Assembly: GCF_029784155.1 (NCBI RefSeq)
Contig: NC_073691.1
Coordinates: 133,482,394 to 133,546,393, forward strand
Source: Uranotaenia lowii
Taxonomy: Eukaryota; Arthropoda; Insecta; Diptera; Culicidae
Direction: 5' to 3'
Length of the DNA: 64,000 nucleotides
Below are positions 12,123 to 24,594 of the stretch, in pieces. The notes under the pieces are model-generated. The model saw only the letters and a program-made list of their open reading frames with translations, did no database searches and had not been told where the DNA came from. Within the stretch, counting starts at the first letter, position 1. Each line of letters begins with the position of its first letter. The position numbers were made by a program, and so were the translations under genes.

Positions 12123-14845
12123 GGGTAAGTGTACCTAAGACAACGGCTTAAGGAAGCTTTTTTCATTAATTCAATAGAATTGCCTTGCATGTTGATTTGA
12201 AACTGATATTTATTCATTAAACTTTATTTCGAATACTGTTTTATGAAAATATGTAGGAAATAGATCAATCCATTACGTACTTTTGAGTCAATTTATGATT
12301 AATTTTTCTCATTCAAGTTCCTCCATTGTCGTACCAGGTCCCTAATTCCGTCGTACAAGGAGACCGGAATTGTCTCAATTTATTCCACCCTCTTCAGAAA
12401 TACATTTAAAATTTTGCGGTTGCGGTTCATGCAATAAGCATCAGCTTACATCGAACGGATCAACCGCGCAGGATAACAGCAGAAGTTCTCTCGGGTAACC
12501 AGTCGCAATAAGCTATGAAACTAGGACAGCTTTATTCTAAACAGATCTACCATTGCTTGGCTAATGCATCTGCAGGCAGCAAAATATTATACCTTCTATT
12601 CAATTCTACCGAAATTGTCTCGAACTATTCCTCCCTCATGAGGGATAGATTTGAAATTTTGCGGTTGCGGTTCATACAAATGCGATTATTTACTTCGCAC
12701 GGATCAACCGCGCAGGATAACTGCAAAGTTCGAATGAGATCTGAGTCGCAATAAAATGGACTTGCCAAGAAATCCCAAAGTAGCGTTTTTGTAGCTAGGT
12801 ACCATTGCTTGGCTAAGGCAATTGCAGGCAGCACAATATTAGACCTTTCAAATTGAATCCACCCTGCAAATGTATTTTGTACCAACACACTCTCCAACGG
12901 ACTGGGCTGCCATGATCCAGGATTTGTCTGTAAAATAAGATTTTATAACATTCATACAGACATTTTCCACAAATTACATGGCACAAATTTACACAGTAAC
13001 TGCATATATTTAAAGAACATCAACATTTTTAATAGTACTATATGTTTTTCTACGCAATGAGACTGAATAGTAAGACATTTGAGGAGAGGCAGAATCACAC
13101 TTGCGTTTTGTCAACATGTGTATTCTTATTCATGTGGGAACCCTGGCGAAGGATATCGACACAAAGCAAAGCCACGTTGATGCGTGTACTGTGCATTAGA
13201 CTGGTTCAGCTCATCTATTCAAGTTTTTTTTGCGAGCGATAAAAGTTTTTGCAAGAATGTTTTTTTTCGGAAATTGACGCTTCGTTATACTAACATTTCG
13301 TTGTTTGGGTTCAAATTTTTGGGAAATGACGTAGAGTAATCCAACTGAAATTAAACTTTTCGACTTTTTTCATTCAAATTGTAATATGTCAAAAACGACA
13401 AAACATCTTTAGTTGAAAATTTACTGAGAATTTATAAAAATGCAGCAAACATGAGTCAAGTATAACTTATATGGTAGAAATCAGAATATAAGCGGGTTTG
13501 ATTTTGTTGTATTTTGAACGACTATATGTACAAAAAATCATATCTACCGATTTTTTATTCAAACTTGTATTGAGATCCAAACCAGAGACTCATGAACTCT
13601 TATTTCAAAGTTTAAATGATTCATTCAACCAAATTCTCTTGTCATTTTGACCTTCAACGGGAATTTTTTTCATCGTTTTTCCATGCATCGTAAAGATTCA
13701 ATAAAAATCGAGGTTTTCGGTCCAGGAATTGAAATTTTTTCCTCGAGTTGATCCCCATTTAGAGAATTTCTGAAAACTGGAGAAGTTTTAGTTTTAGTTT
13801 TAGTTTTCAAGGATCTCTCAGTGACCATTCTGTAGAGCAAAGCGTTTGGTCGTATGTGCGATATTGCAGTTTGAATGCAAGAAGCTTAAAAAGTCTAATT
13901 TTCAAATAATTGATGTATCTCAAGTTTCAAACACTTGAGAAAGGTTTAGTGTCATCAGATAATAGAACCAAAAATAATCAAATATTAAAATATGAAATAA
14001 TTTTGAAGAAACAATTTCATTGGAGTTGAACGTTAGAGAAGTGTAAAGTTGGAGATATTCTTGCGTGCACTCAAACGTTTATTAAATTATGCACGATACT
14101 GTTAGTAAATAATTTGTAAAACACCAACCACTAAGCTAAAAAATCCATCAATTCTTTGTTCATTTGAAACCATGCATTATAAGCAATGCTGAATACATTC
14201 AAATAATTTATCAATATAAATAGACTTTTTGCACTTATCTCCCAGCGCATTAAGTTCCTAGCTTCAAAATAAACAAAATTACTGTATTGTGTTGTGATTA
14301 CTTGGAAATCTATAATGTTCATTTTCTATGAATCCGACTATGTTCAGCAAAAAATATTAAAAATGAACCGGTCTAATTCCAATTCTTGCAAAACGGTTCC
14401 CTATTCCTGTCGCAAAATTACGACGAATTATGGGGCCCGAGCGATTCGATTTCAATCGAATATTGACAAATTTATATAGTTCAGATTAGTTTGAAATCAT
14501 TTTTCTAATTTTATTTCAACACTTTTCAGTCGAATTTTATGATTTTGATCGTTATATGCATTGACAGGAAGCGATAAAATAAAGAAACACGTTGGGGGAT
14601 CACTAAGTTCGTTTTACAATATGGCGGAGTGCATCAATAATTCAATTCACTTCGCGATTTCAATATCAAATAAATTAAGAAATAGTTTTAAAAGTGACAA
14701 ATTTGTGATAGAAAATAAATTCACAAGCTTAAGTTTATCATGTGAAGTAGCCAATTAAAGTGGAAAGTGATTTTTCGGCTCTAAAACATGCATTCTTGAA
14801 TTGCGACGAATCAGAGGGATACGACGGAGGAGGGTACACCTACCC
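12123..14845. mobile_element. Probable TA-flanked TIR element, 2.7 kb
   Basis: The left end is TA then GGGTAAGTGTACC; the right end, reverse-complemented, is GGGTAGGTGTACC followed by TA, giving 12 of 13 matching bases and a TA duplication as in Tc1/mariner-type elements. The interior holds a tandem duplication (12367-12865) and AT-rich filler with no transposase frame. Because the inverted repeat is short and the span long, the two ends might belong to separate elements. Confidence 0.45.
12367..12865. repeat. Two-copy tandem repeat, unit about 245-252 bp
   Basis: Blocks occur twice in the same order: GAAATTGTCTC or GGAATTGTCTC, TTTTGCGGTTGCGGTTCAT, CGGATCAACCGCGCAGG, GAGTCGCAATAA or CAGTCGCAATAA, ACCATTGCTTGGCTAA and TGCAGGCAGCA. 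Spacing between matching blocks is 245 to 252 bases. The copies have diverged by substitutions and small indels. Confidence 0.8.
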
Positions 14846-14859
14846 TATTTGATAACAGA

Positions 14860-15480
14860 AAGAGTAAAGCACTGCGTTTTTAGCGCGCGAAGCTTGAAGA
14901 AAAAACAACTGATCGTCGTGTTCTCTGACTAGAAACTTTTTTTCGATTGATCCGTTGTCCAATTTAGGTGCGTATCGGTATATTTCTCCCTTGAAGGCTA
15001 AGGATGTTCCAGAGAATGTGAATTTCAAGTTTCTTACCGGGGTAATGGTATTTGGAGACCGCTCGCTTCGAATGAATCAAAGATGCCTTCTGTTTTCATA
15101 ATCTTCAGCTTTTAAAACTGAAGAAGTTTACATGAAAAACTTGAAGTATCAGGTGCTTCGTGGATTCGGGCAAACTTCGGTAAACCCGAGAAAGTTGTTT
15201 TCCGAAAAATGGAGCCCATACCATACCTCGAAAAGGACCCAAACATGCCTGGAAGAGAATATGAAGTGATAACCGAAGGATCTTTGGCCTCCGAATAGTC
15301 CGAATTTGAGCCCACTCGACTCTTTGATATGGGTGTATGTTCAAAAGAAGGCCTGTGGATCCTCTCACCCAAGTGTCGATTCTCTGAAGGTTCCATCTTT
15401 CAGTTGTGTCAGAGGCTTATATTGAGAAGGTATGCTCCCGTTTCAGATCTCTCCTGGAGAGAGAAGATGAGAACGAAAGT
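14860..15480 (+). pseudogene. Mariner-family transposase fossil
   Basis: Read in shifting frames on the + strand, this matches a mariner transposase from the first catalytic aspartate to near the C terminus. Seen: KKKQLIVVFSD (first catalytic D), then DVPENVNFKF, GVMVFGDRS, EKWSPYHTSKRTQTC (normally the APAHTS region), then WPPNSPNLSPLDSLIWVYV and KACGSSHPSVDSLK. Mariner cuts and pastes DNA at TA sites through a D,D,D triad. In-frame stops (TAG after the first D, TGA TAA before WPP) and a lost DGAP block show that it is inactive. In the third motif the usual SPDLNPLD reads SPNLSPLD. The N-terminal helix-turn-helix part is not visible. Confidence 0.8.
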
Positions 15481-15499
15481 GGACCCCCGTAGATCCGCG

Positions 15500-16980
15500 C
15501 ATGATAAAAAGTAATTTCCGTTTGTTCGTTTGTATGTTTGTCTTCAATAGGCTCAGCTGCCTTAAGAGCTAGAGAGCTGAAATTTGGCATGGGTGCTCAT
15601 TAGGACCGGGAATGATGAAAAATGTTTTTAGATTTTCGGATGACCCCTTTTGAAGGCGGTCGTCCATACAACAACGGTTTTATTCCTCCGAACCAAAAGT
15701 CATGGCACCCGTTTTGTGAACCGACTTTCGTTTCCGTTCGTTTCGTTGGCGGGATTATTTTCCCCATCACCATGGGCAGGCTATTAGAAACGACCATCCA
15801 GAGCTCACATGTACTGGATAGGAAATCAAAGCTTGCTGAGCATTAAAAATTTGAAAGTGAAAATTTTGGCGGGTGTTTTTTGTACCTTCTACTGTTCAAA
15901 GCACATGCTACCGGTACGAGATATTCGGATACAATTTTAAGCCTAAATTTTGATTGAAAAATACAACTAGCCTGTTAGGAATATATTGACTAGAATAGTA
16001 GTGACTTTCAAAGTGCTCTTTACCACCGCTGGGGGGCTTTGAGGGTCAACAAATTTTATATTTTTGGAATTCCTCATAGAGAAAGAAAAATTTATTAGAT
16101 TCAGAGTTTATGCAGTTGAAAACATGTAAAGTGAGTTTTCAACATGCTCAACCAAAACATCCATATTGAAAAGTGGGATAATCTTCAACAGATATTTTCA
16201 TTAGATAAGGGATGGAAAGGATAAAAAAGCAGTTAAATCTTTTGAAGATAAAACTATTAGGCCAAATCTATTCAAGCTTCCTAAGAAATGATGTTTGTCA
16301 ATATTAAGTTTTCAATATCTTAGTCATCTTGCCGTTTTTATACATCGGATTGGGTTGAAAATTGGCACATAGGGATTATTTGGGACAAACAATTGAATTC
16401 ACTTATCCAAATTAAAGTCAGGGGTCGGCCTAAGGGGTCGTCCATATTAACTATACACTGTTTTTGCGATATTGTAGTTATTATACATCTATTTAGATGA
16501 AAATTGGTACACGAGAGTTTTGAGGGACGATCAATGGATTTCAGGTATTGAATTCAGCGTAAGGGGCCGGCAATGGGGTCGTCCATATTAACCTTACAAT
16601 AATTTTGAAATATCGTCGTTATTATCAGCGGATTGGGATGAAAATTTGCACACGGTAGTTTTCAGAGACGAACAATCGGCTTCAGATATCAAAGATTGTA
16701 TAAGAGGCCACCAAAAGGAGTTTAACTTTTTGGCAATAATTGCGTTATTATGCGACGATTGACTCAAAATTTTTACACGGAGTTTTTTTTTGGCACGGAC
16801 AATCAATTCCTGATTTCAAATTTAGTAGCAGACGACAGTTCGTTCAATATTTTTGCAATTATAACTTAACAATTCATTCGGAAATGCATCTGGAAAATAT
16901 TTGGCTATTGACTTTCATACAAACTGTTCATAACATATTCCAAGTTGAAAGCGAAACGGAGTTCGTATGGGGACAGCTAG
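15500..16980 (+). mobile_element. Helitron-like element A (5' end eroded, 3' CTAG)
   Basis: It begins with a diverged version of the 5' region of its neighbour (TTTGT repeats, then CTCAGC, CTTAAGAGCTAGAG and GAAATTTGGCATGG) and ends at CAGCTAG (16974-16980). Inside are diverged units of about 140 bp, each carrying GGGGTCGTCCATATT (near 16435 and 16574). There is no Rep/helicase frame, so it is non-autonomous. Confidence 0.65.
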
Positions 16981-18265
16981 TCTATATATCTATATAAAAA
17001 GCAATTTCTGTATGTTTGTTTGTTTGTTTGTTTGTTTGTTTGTCCTCTATAGACTCAGCCGTCTTAAGAGCTAGAGGTCTGAAATTTGGCATGGATGCTC
17101 ATTAGGACCAGGAAGGATGAAAAATGTTTTTAGATTTTCGGATGACCCCTTCTGAAGGGGGTCGTCCATAGAAGACAAATATTGTTTTCGCGATATTGAC
17201 GTTACATTTCGTCGGATCGTGTTGAAAATTTGCACATGAGTGTTTTGAAAGACGAGAAATCGATTTCTGGTGTTAAATTTTGTGTAAGGGGTCAGCCAAA
17301 GGGGTCGTCCATATAAACTGTTCACCGTTTTTGCGATATTGGCGTTATCTTACATCGTATTGAGATGAAAATTGGTACACGATAGTTTTGAGTGACGTGC
17401 AATCGATTTGAGGTATCAAATTCATTGTAAGGGGCCGGCAAAAGGGGTCGTTCATATTAAATTTTCAGTAACTTAGTGATATTGACGTTTTTATACATCG
17501 GATTGGGATGAAAATTTGCCCATAGGAGTTATTAGGGACAAACAACTGATTTCACTTATCCAAACTAAAATCAGGGGTCGACGAAAGGGGTCGTCCATAT
17601 TAACTATTCACTGTTCATGCGATGTTGTCGTTATTATACATCGGATTCAGACAAAAATTGGTACACGAGAGTTTTGAGAGACGAGCAATGGATTCCAGGT
17701 ATTAAATTCAGTGTAAGGGGCCGGCAAAGGGGGTCGTCCATATTAACCTTTAAATATTTTTGCAATATCGTCGTTATTATACATCGGATTGGGATGGAAA
17801 TTTGCACTCGGTAGTTTTCAGGGACGAGCAATCGATTTCAGATGTCAAATGTTTTGCCATATAAAATAATATTTCACTGTTTTTAAGCAATATTGGCGTT
17901 ATTATAAATGGATCACTTTGAAAATTTGCATACGGGAGTTATGAGGGAAGGGCAATCTATTTCAGATATCAAAGATAGTATAAGAGGCCATCGAAAGGGG
18001 TTTAGCCTTTTTTGCAATAATTGCGTTGTTATGCAACGATTGAGTCGAAAATTATACACGGGTTTTTTCGGCACGGTCAATTGATTCCTGATTTAAAATT
18101 TAGTAGCCGACGACAGACAAAGTGATAGTCCAATATTTTCGCAATTATTACTTAATAATGACTTCAGAAGCGCATCTTGAAAATGCTTGCAATTGACTTT
18201 CATACAAACTGTTCATGCCATGTGCCAAGTTGAATGCGAAACGGAGTTCGTATGGGATCAGCTAG
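16981..18265 (+). mobile_element. Helitron-like element B, complete TC...CTAG ends
   Basis: It starts TCTATATATCTATATAAAA directly at the CTAG of element A and ends GATCAGCTAG (ctag 18262-18265) followed by T, matching the Helitron rule of 5' TC, 3' CTRR and no target duplication. A TTTG microsatellite follows the 5' end. At least four tandem units of 140-147 bp each contain GGGGTCGTCCATAT (about 17304, 17445, 17586, 17733). The 3' end has a CGAA/TTCG mini-hairpin some 15 bases before CTAG. No coding capacity. Confidence 0.7.
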
Positions 18266-18830
18266 TACATAGGGTTAGTTGCCCTACTTTGAACCCTTTA
18301 AGCGGTGGTTTTTAAATAATCATTATTTTCTCATAAATGGACGGGAAATTTATATTTCTTAGAAATTTCATTTCTAAGTTCTGATCTTATCTGCAAGTTT
18401 CAATGGATATTTTCAACATAGGTTTCGCCGTTATTGAGAGATTTGCTAGGATAGGGATGATCAAAATTTCCAACATTGAACCTACTGTTCCTATTTTGGT
18501 ACTGAACCTGTTCCTTTCATTGGACCTAGAACTAAAATCCTATAAAAAGTATGATTTTTCGAAAATAAATAAGCAAATATATTGAAAATATAATTTTCGA
18601 TCAACTATCATCATAAAAAAGTATTACAGTTTTTTAACATTAAAAAAACTTAAATTTCTGTTATGAAAATCACAAACACTTTCGTTCCCCGTCAGCTCCA
18701 TCAGCAAAAAAATAGCTGAAACTTGTTTGTGTTTATTTACTTGTAGTTTATTTGCATTAAGCTAGCAAAAAATGTTAGAAATATTGAATATTGATTCTGA
18801 GTTAAGCCCCAGTTAAAAATTCGCACCTAT
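18266..18830. other. AT-rich intergenic DNA
   Basis: No gene, TIR or tandem repeat identified. Short GAACC-containing lines near 18285 and 18475 may belong to an eroded repeat, but no boundary can be drawn. Confidence 0.4.
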
Positions 18831-21581
18831 GTTGATTTCTTGGTATTGATACAAAGTTTTGGTGATGTGAGGTCTAAACATGGAACATCCAAGTCGAAAG
18901 TTTCCTATATTTGGACCAGGGGCGGTCCTAGAGTTGGCTCTTGGGGGGGGGGGGGGGGGTGATTTTCCGAATTTTCAAAAATCAGTCATTAAGAAGTATC
19001 GGTACATATCTGGCGAAAAAACGTTTATTTTGAGAAACAGGGTGGAGGATAAAGGAGGGGGGGGGGGGGGATTTTGCAGTTGCAAATAAAACTTGTATTT
19101 TGTAGGTTTGTATACTAGTAGGTTTGTAATTAAAAAAAATTGAAATTAAAGAAAAATAGTGAAATCTTTTAAGATATTTCCTCAATATGCTTATTTCGAT
19201 CCTTTTATAAAACAATCTGCGAATCTTAGATGTTCACTACGAAAAAGTGTTGATAAAAAGATAATTTTAGTAATTTTTACATTTGGCAGTTTAAAAATTA
19301 TAACTAAGAATTCTTTAAAGAATTTTCTGATATAAATGTCATTACCCAAATGAAAATTCCACACACATTGTCTTAAAAGAAATTGTAAAAAAATCTTTAA
19401 GTTATCCACAATATTTTACTGGGAATCTTCATATCAGGGTAAGACCTGCACCAAAATTTTAATGATTTCGATTTTGCAACGATTCCAAAACAATTATTTG
19501 AGAAAAGTGTTTAATAATAATTGCTATGCATTAAAACTGAATATTTAATTATTTTTTTGAAGTATTTTGCTGAATCGTTGTTCGAAAGTATCGAAGTATT
19601 ATTAATTCTTGTTCATATTTTTCAATTTTAACTATAAATTTAATTATAAAATAAGATCATCAAAATCATATTCTGAAGTATGAAGCTTTTGGAACTTCAT
19701 TTTTATTTGTTTTTTTTTCTTCTTAAATTTCAAGCTCTCATACTATATTTTTAATTTTGATGGAACTGAATCCAAGAAAAAGTGACTAATTTGCAACGAA
19801 TAATTTATGAAAATGAAAAGTCGTATTTTTCTTCATGCTCTCAATATTTTTAAACTTTTTTATAATGTTTGAATTAAATAATAACATATCGAATAAAGAG
19901 TTAATTTCTAAAAGTTAAAAGATTTAAATATTTTAGTGAAAATTTATAATCAATTGCAATTTAATAACCAACTTTCAGATTCAGAGCGGATATTTTTTAA
20001 CCTAAATTATTAAGCTGGATTTCTACTTAAATTTTTAAATATTGTTGTGTAGATGAGCTAAAAACGGTATCGGCGATATAATTGGTTGTGAATCCTGAAA
20101 TCCAGCCTTGTTGGTAAAAAATTAGAAAAAGGTCTTCCGAATATTCAACTTGAGCGATCACCTTGTTTCCGAGAAAATAGTAGAAGATGACGGCATAGTT
20201 TTATGTTACCTGGGAAAAATTAAAACATAGGCAAGTTTTTGGAGCCTCTGTTTTAAAAATTGATTTTGGAAATAAATTTCTGAACTGGATTTCAGATTTT
20301 ATCCATAACCTCTAGTTTCAGAAGTAGTGTTTTGAGTGTTTTTCGAAAATTGAATAGATATCATTAGAGATATACCGAATAGTGAGAACAGCCGAATACC
20401 TACTATTGTCCCTTTTCAAGTATTCGGTAAAACTAATATTCTGAACATGAAAAATCGTAAATAAGCTTAAAATGTGTTCAAAAGTACCGTCTGCATCACC
20501 GAGTATTCTGCAAAAAATACCATTGTGAGTAATATTCTAAAAGTGATGATGGAATTGCAATGCAAAAGTACTACCTAATCAAAGCAGGTAAAAACACATT
20601 TGTTTCGTGCTTTGTATAGAATTTGAAGCATTACTGATATCAAGTTTCAACCAATAATCTAAGTTTCACATTTTTAATGTAATTTTTTTTTAACATAAAA
20701 TCCCCAGAATTGAAATTTCTTTTAATAATTTAAAACATAATTTGGTCTCAGAACAACTTTATCGTAACCATTTCTCACTTAATTAACTTAATTTTAAAAG
20801 TTTTAAATTAAAGAATTGATTTTTTTTATGAAAACCAATGATCATTATTCATATTGTTTAATTGTGATAACGGCTTAAAATTTATGAGGCCCTTCGAGCC
20901 AAAGGGGTATAAGTGCATAAAAGCTAATGAAAGACATAAAACATCACAGAAAATAAGCCTTGGAAAGAAAGAACACAATGATTTATTTAAAAAAAAAAGA
21001 AACATATTTCGAGAAAACACATTTTTAATTCTGTGTGTTTGGCAATTTTCCATACATTTATTTAAAATTTTTATTTCTTTTTCAAAAGTAAAAGTATGTA
21101 AATTGAAATTCTAAATTTCTGAAAATTACCAAATATACTTTGATTTATGAAGAATCGATTTATATCATTGAACCAAAATCGGTCATTTTTTCTACGTCGA
21201 AGCTTATACGATCAAAGCTCCTTTTTTCAAAAACGTTCCACAATAAGAAATTATTTAAAAAAAAAACAAAAACGTTCCAAAATCAGAAATTATTCAAAAA
21301 AAAATATTCTGAAATTTAAATGTTTCTTTTTAAATTAAAATGGTCTAGACAGTTTCGATATCTTTAATTCAGGAAAAAATATGGCCTTTTTAGAATCTCA
21401 AATTGAGATGCATTCTGTAATCGAAGCTTGCAATGAAAAATGAACCAAAATATGGAAATGGACTATTGGCAACAAAAATCCAATCTGTCCAGCTGGACAT
21501 CTGGGGGAGGGGTGTAGGGGTTGCCAAATGTCCACACTTGTGCACGGAGAGGGAGGAGGGGGGTAAAAATCTCATTTTTCT
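18831..21581. repeat. Direct duplication, copy 1 (2751 bp)
   Basis: Nearly identical to 26772-29524 in the same orientation, 7941 bases apart. Differences I can see are mainly one-base length changes in homopolymer runs plus different poly-G lengths (18943-18959 is 17 G; the partner run is 13 G). It contains no believable gene. A hAT-like terminus (CAGGGGCGGTCCTAG, from 18917) followed by poly-G lies near its left edge, and a dispersed GTCCAC-rich repeat at its right edge. Confidence 0.9.
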
Positions 21582-21605
21582 GTCCACGGCGTATCTAAAT
21601 GTCCC
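21498..21605 (+). repeat. Dispersed GC-rich repeat, copy 1
   Basis: GGGGTTGCCAAATGTCCAC then CTCATTTTTCTGTCCAC and TCTAAATG. A related copy lies at 48398-48520 and a more distant one at 47785-47870. A truncated copy also ends the second segmental duplicate at the N gap. Confidence 0.6.
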
Positions 21606-23087
21606 CAAAGGCAATTTAACACTTGAAGGATTGAGGCTTTTTTACTTCTAAAAAGGATCGAGATATGTTGATCCATCAAACATGGAGCCAAACCGATCTG
21701 CAATAACTCGTAAAATAATAAAGTTATGATCGAAACAAGTTCGCAATTATTTATTGAACATACCGACTATTTGGTGAACATTATCAAAAAATGATCAAAC
21801 TATAGCTAAAGTTTAAACGAAGTTAGTCTGAAAAAACATTTTCACTAAATATCCAAAAATACTAAAAGCGAAAACAACTTATGAGCATTAAATATAACTT
21901 ATCAGATTAGCGATACGTTGTTTGATGACAGAGATACGCACGAAATTAAATTGCATGCTTCGCATGATCCCAAACTGTTTTGCCGAAACACCATACTGAG
22001 GGGTGATCCCAAACATTTGATCGATAACTTAAGTAGCTGTTTTTTCTGTTGAAAGCACTACGCAAATTTTTAGCACAAAATTAAAAATAAAATGCGTTTT
22101 GACATTTATGAAAATAGATTCAAATGTACCAAATCAGTTCAGGGATCGGGTCGAAATATAAAGTGCGATTTTTATGGAAATTATCCAAGTTTAAGTCATA
22201 TCATATTAAGTAAACATTTACATTTTGCCAAAAACATACGAAAAAGGTTTTGATCATCGACTTTAGAATGAGATCAAAAGAAATGCAATATATCATAAGA
22301 TGACTGAGATATAACCAAAAAAATTTCTTTATTTTGAGGGGGTGATCCCAAACTTATGGCCCGGTAGCGTATATGGTCAGCAAATTCTAATTCAACGCTG
22401 TAAGTACTTCTAAAAAATTATTTGGTGAAATTCGTTCCAGGGAATTGCAAGTTACAGCTGTTTAAGTTTGGCGGACCGACTTTTTAAAATGTTAAGCTAT
22501 TAAGTGATAAATAAAGTCTTTCAATGAATAAACACCCCCACGGAGTGGAAAAATTTGAGAATTCGAAAGTACACCAACTAGGAAAAGTTCTTAGTTTTTA
22601 TATGAAATCCAGCGTTTGCGAGTATTTCGTAACGGTTTTTGGCCGCTTGGGGGGGGGGGGGGGGGGGGTGATCGGGGTGATTTGGACCCATTGCAAATTT
22701 TCCGAGTTTTCCATTGGTTTTCATGAATTTAAAGAAAAATAGGTAGTACGGTTCATATTATTCACAGTGAAAGTAATTTTCCTTTAAACTTTGGCTTGTA
22801 CTGTAATAATCGTGATTTCTCCTTTAACATTCTAATTTTTTAAAACGCGCCCCACTAATTGAGCTGTCTGATTTACCACTGATGAGGAGGTACATTTTTA
22901 AAAACGTTAAAATTTTTATCAGAGATCCTTTGAATGGCAAAAAACCGTATGGTAGGATTCAGGAAGAATAAGAGTTCATTGTGTGCATGGGAATATCCTT
23001 ATTCCATGTCAGCAAAATGAATTGTTCACAATTTTTTGCATTTTAGGACTAAAGTAGGCTCTAGGTCCAAAGTAGGAGCACTCACCC
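21606..23087. other. AT-rich DNA with a 20-base poly-G run
   Basis: No gene seen. Two direct copies of GGTGATCCCAAAC (near 22000 and 22340) flank about 340 bases; the second continues into CTTATGGCCCGGTAGCGTA, which resembles a mariner-type terminus but has no visible partner in inverted orientation. A poly-G tract occupies 22649-22668. Confidence 0.4.
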
Positions 23088-23250
23088 TATATAAAAAGCA
23101 ATTATCTGTATGTTTGTTTGTTTGTTTGTTTGTTTGTTTGTTTGTTTGTTTGGGAGGAGTAGGCGTTGACTTGATTGCAACGCATGCGTTTTTTTTCGTC
23201 CGTAAAAAAGTTCCGCGATTTCGTCTATATAAATTCATATAAAATTTAAC
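23088..23250 (+). mobile_element. Helitron 5'-end fragment with TTTG microsatellite
   Basis: CCTATATAAAAAGCAATT then a (TTTG)n run at about 23111-23152, the same opening as element B at 16981. Sequence similarity fades after the microsatellite, so this is a truncated or different family member. Confidence 0.5.
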
Positions 23251-24590
23251 TTTCAATTGAAATTCAAGTGAAACTCCAAATAAAGGCAACCATCCGACGG
23301 AACTAGAAAAAGAATACATTGTGCGGAAAACGTTTGAGTTGAAATTTTCAGGGGTGTGAAAAATATTATGGTTTTGGAATCTCATCCGCAAGGCCAAATA
23401 TCTGACAAATCCCCGAATATTTGTGTTTTACCTGTGAAATAGTGAAAGTGAACAAGTGTTGGGGAAGTTGGGAAATGTTGAAAATATAAAACTTCTATTC
23501 GTGTTTCATGTGTTCCCCTTACTGTCTCATCCGTTCCTCTAATCTGCTTGCTGAACGGACCGGAACGGAGCAAAAATCAAATGTTGGCCCCAGCGCTCAA
23601 CCACACAGGAAACAAAGCTAAGTGATATGTTTTTAATCATTAATAATCTTATTCAGTTTTTTTTTTCACACTATATAACTGAGTATTCCAATGAAATCAG
23701 TTTGTATCCGTTTGCCGAACAAAACATTTATAGACAAATTGAAAAAATATCACAGAATCTGCTGTTGAGCTATGTTGGTATGCTCGTTCATTCTTTTGCA
23801 ATCAGGCGAGGAGAAGTCAAGGCTTGCTGAATAATAATTTTATCATGATGAAAGGGAAGAAAATAAAGTTTTCGAAATTAAATGTTTTCCTAATAATTTA
23901 ATTATTTTTTTTCGGTAAGGTCATTGAATTCGACAATTTGTTTCATCTAAGATATTTCAATCAATGTCAGAATCTAAGAATTAACAGTAAATTTATTCAA
24001 CAAAAGGTATGTATATGTGATTGATGTTTTCATTTAAATTCATAAAATCTTTTGAAAAGTTAATTTTTTTCAAAGGATTTTATGGAGGTTTTTATAACGT
24101 GTTTTTTTTCTGTTCTATCAATGTTTCTTTTCAAGAGCGAGCAATGGCGCTATATCCAAGGTCAATGACCAGAGATAAGGTACACAGAAATTCAAAATTT
24201 TACATCACAAGTTTAATAAATTTAAGCAAAGAATTTTAACTTTTGAAAAAAAACAGCTAAAAATCAAATTCCGCCAAAAATTTTGAATTTCTGTGTGAAA
24301 TAACCTTATTTCCATCCATTTGAGGAGGAACAACTAAGGACCGGTATCCAGGAGCTAACTTCTTTTAGCAAATAAGCTCCCAACGTAAAAAAAATCTTAT
24401 CATGGAAACGTATGGTACTGTTGTCCACGTTTCTTCTTCCCTGTGATCCAGTTGTCTCTGCGTCTAATACTGCACAGTGGGCCCGGCCGAGTAAAGATGG
24501 GTAGTAAATGTACTTTTACTACTCACCGGGATGCTGACAAGATCTGGCTGTGTATGTATCATAAGCAAGCATAAGCATAAGCAAGCATAA
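23251..24590. other. AT-rich intergenic DNA, nothing recognised
   Basis: No supported gene or element. A short GCATAA/GCAAGCATAA repeat begins near 24565, just before the next Helitron fragment. Confidence 0.4.
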
Positions 24591-24594
24591 GCAT

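Noticed and set aside
23026..23397. 123-codon - strand frame with a KQTN repeat
   Set aside because: The repeat is the TTTG microsatellite of a Helitron fragment.
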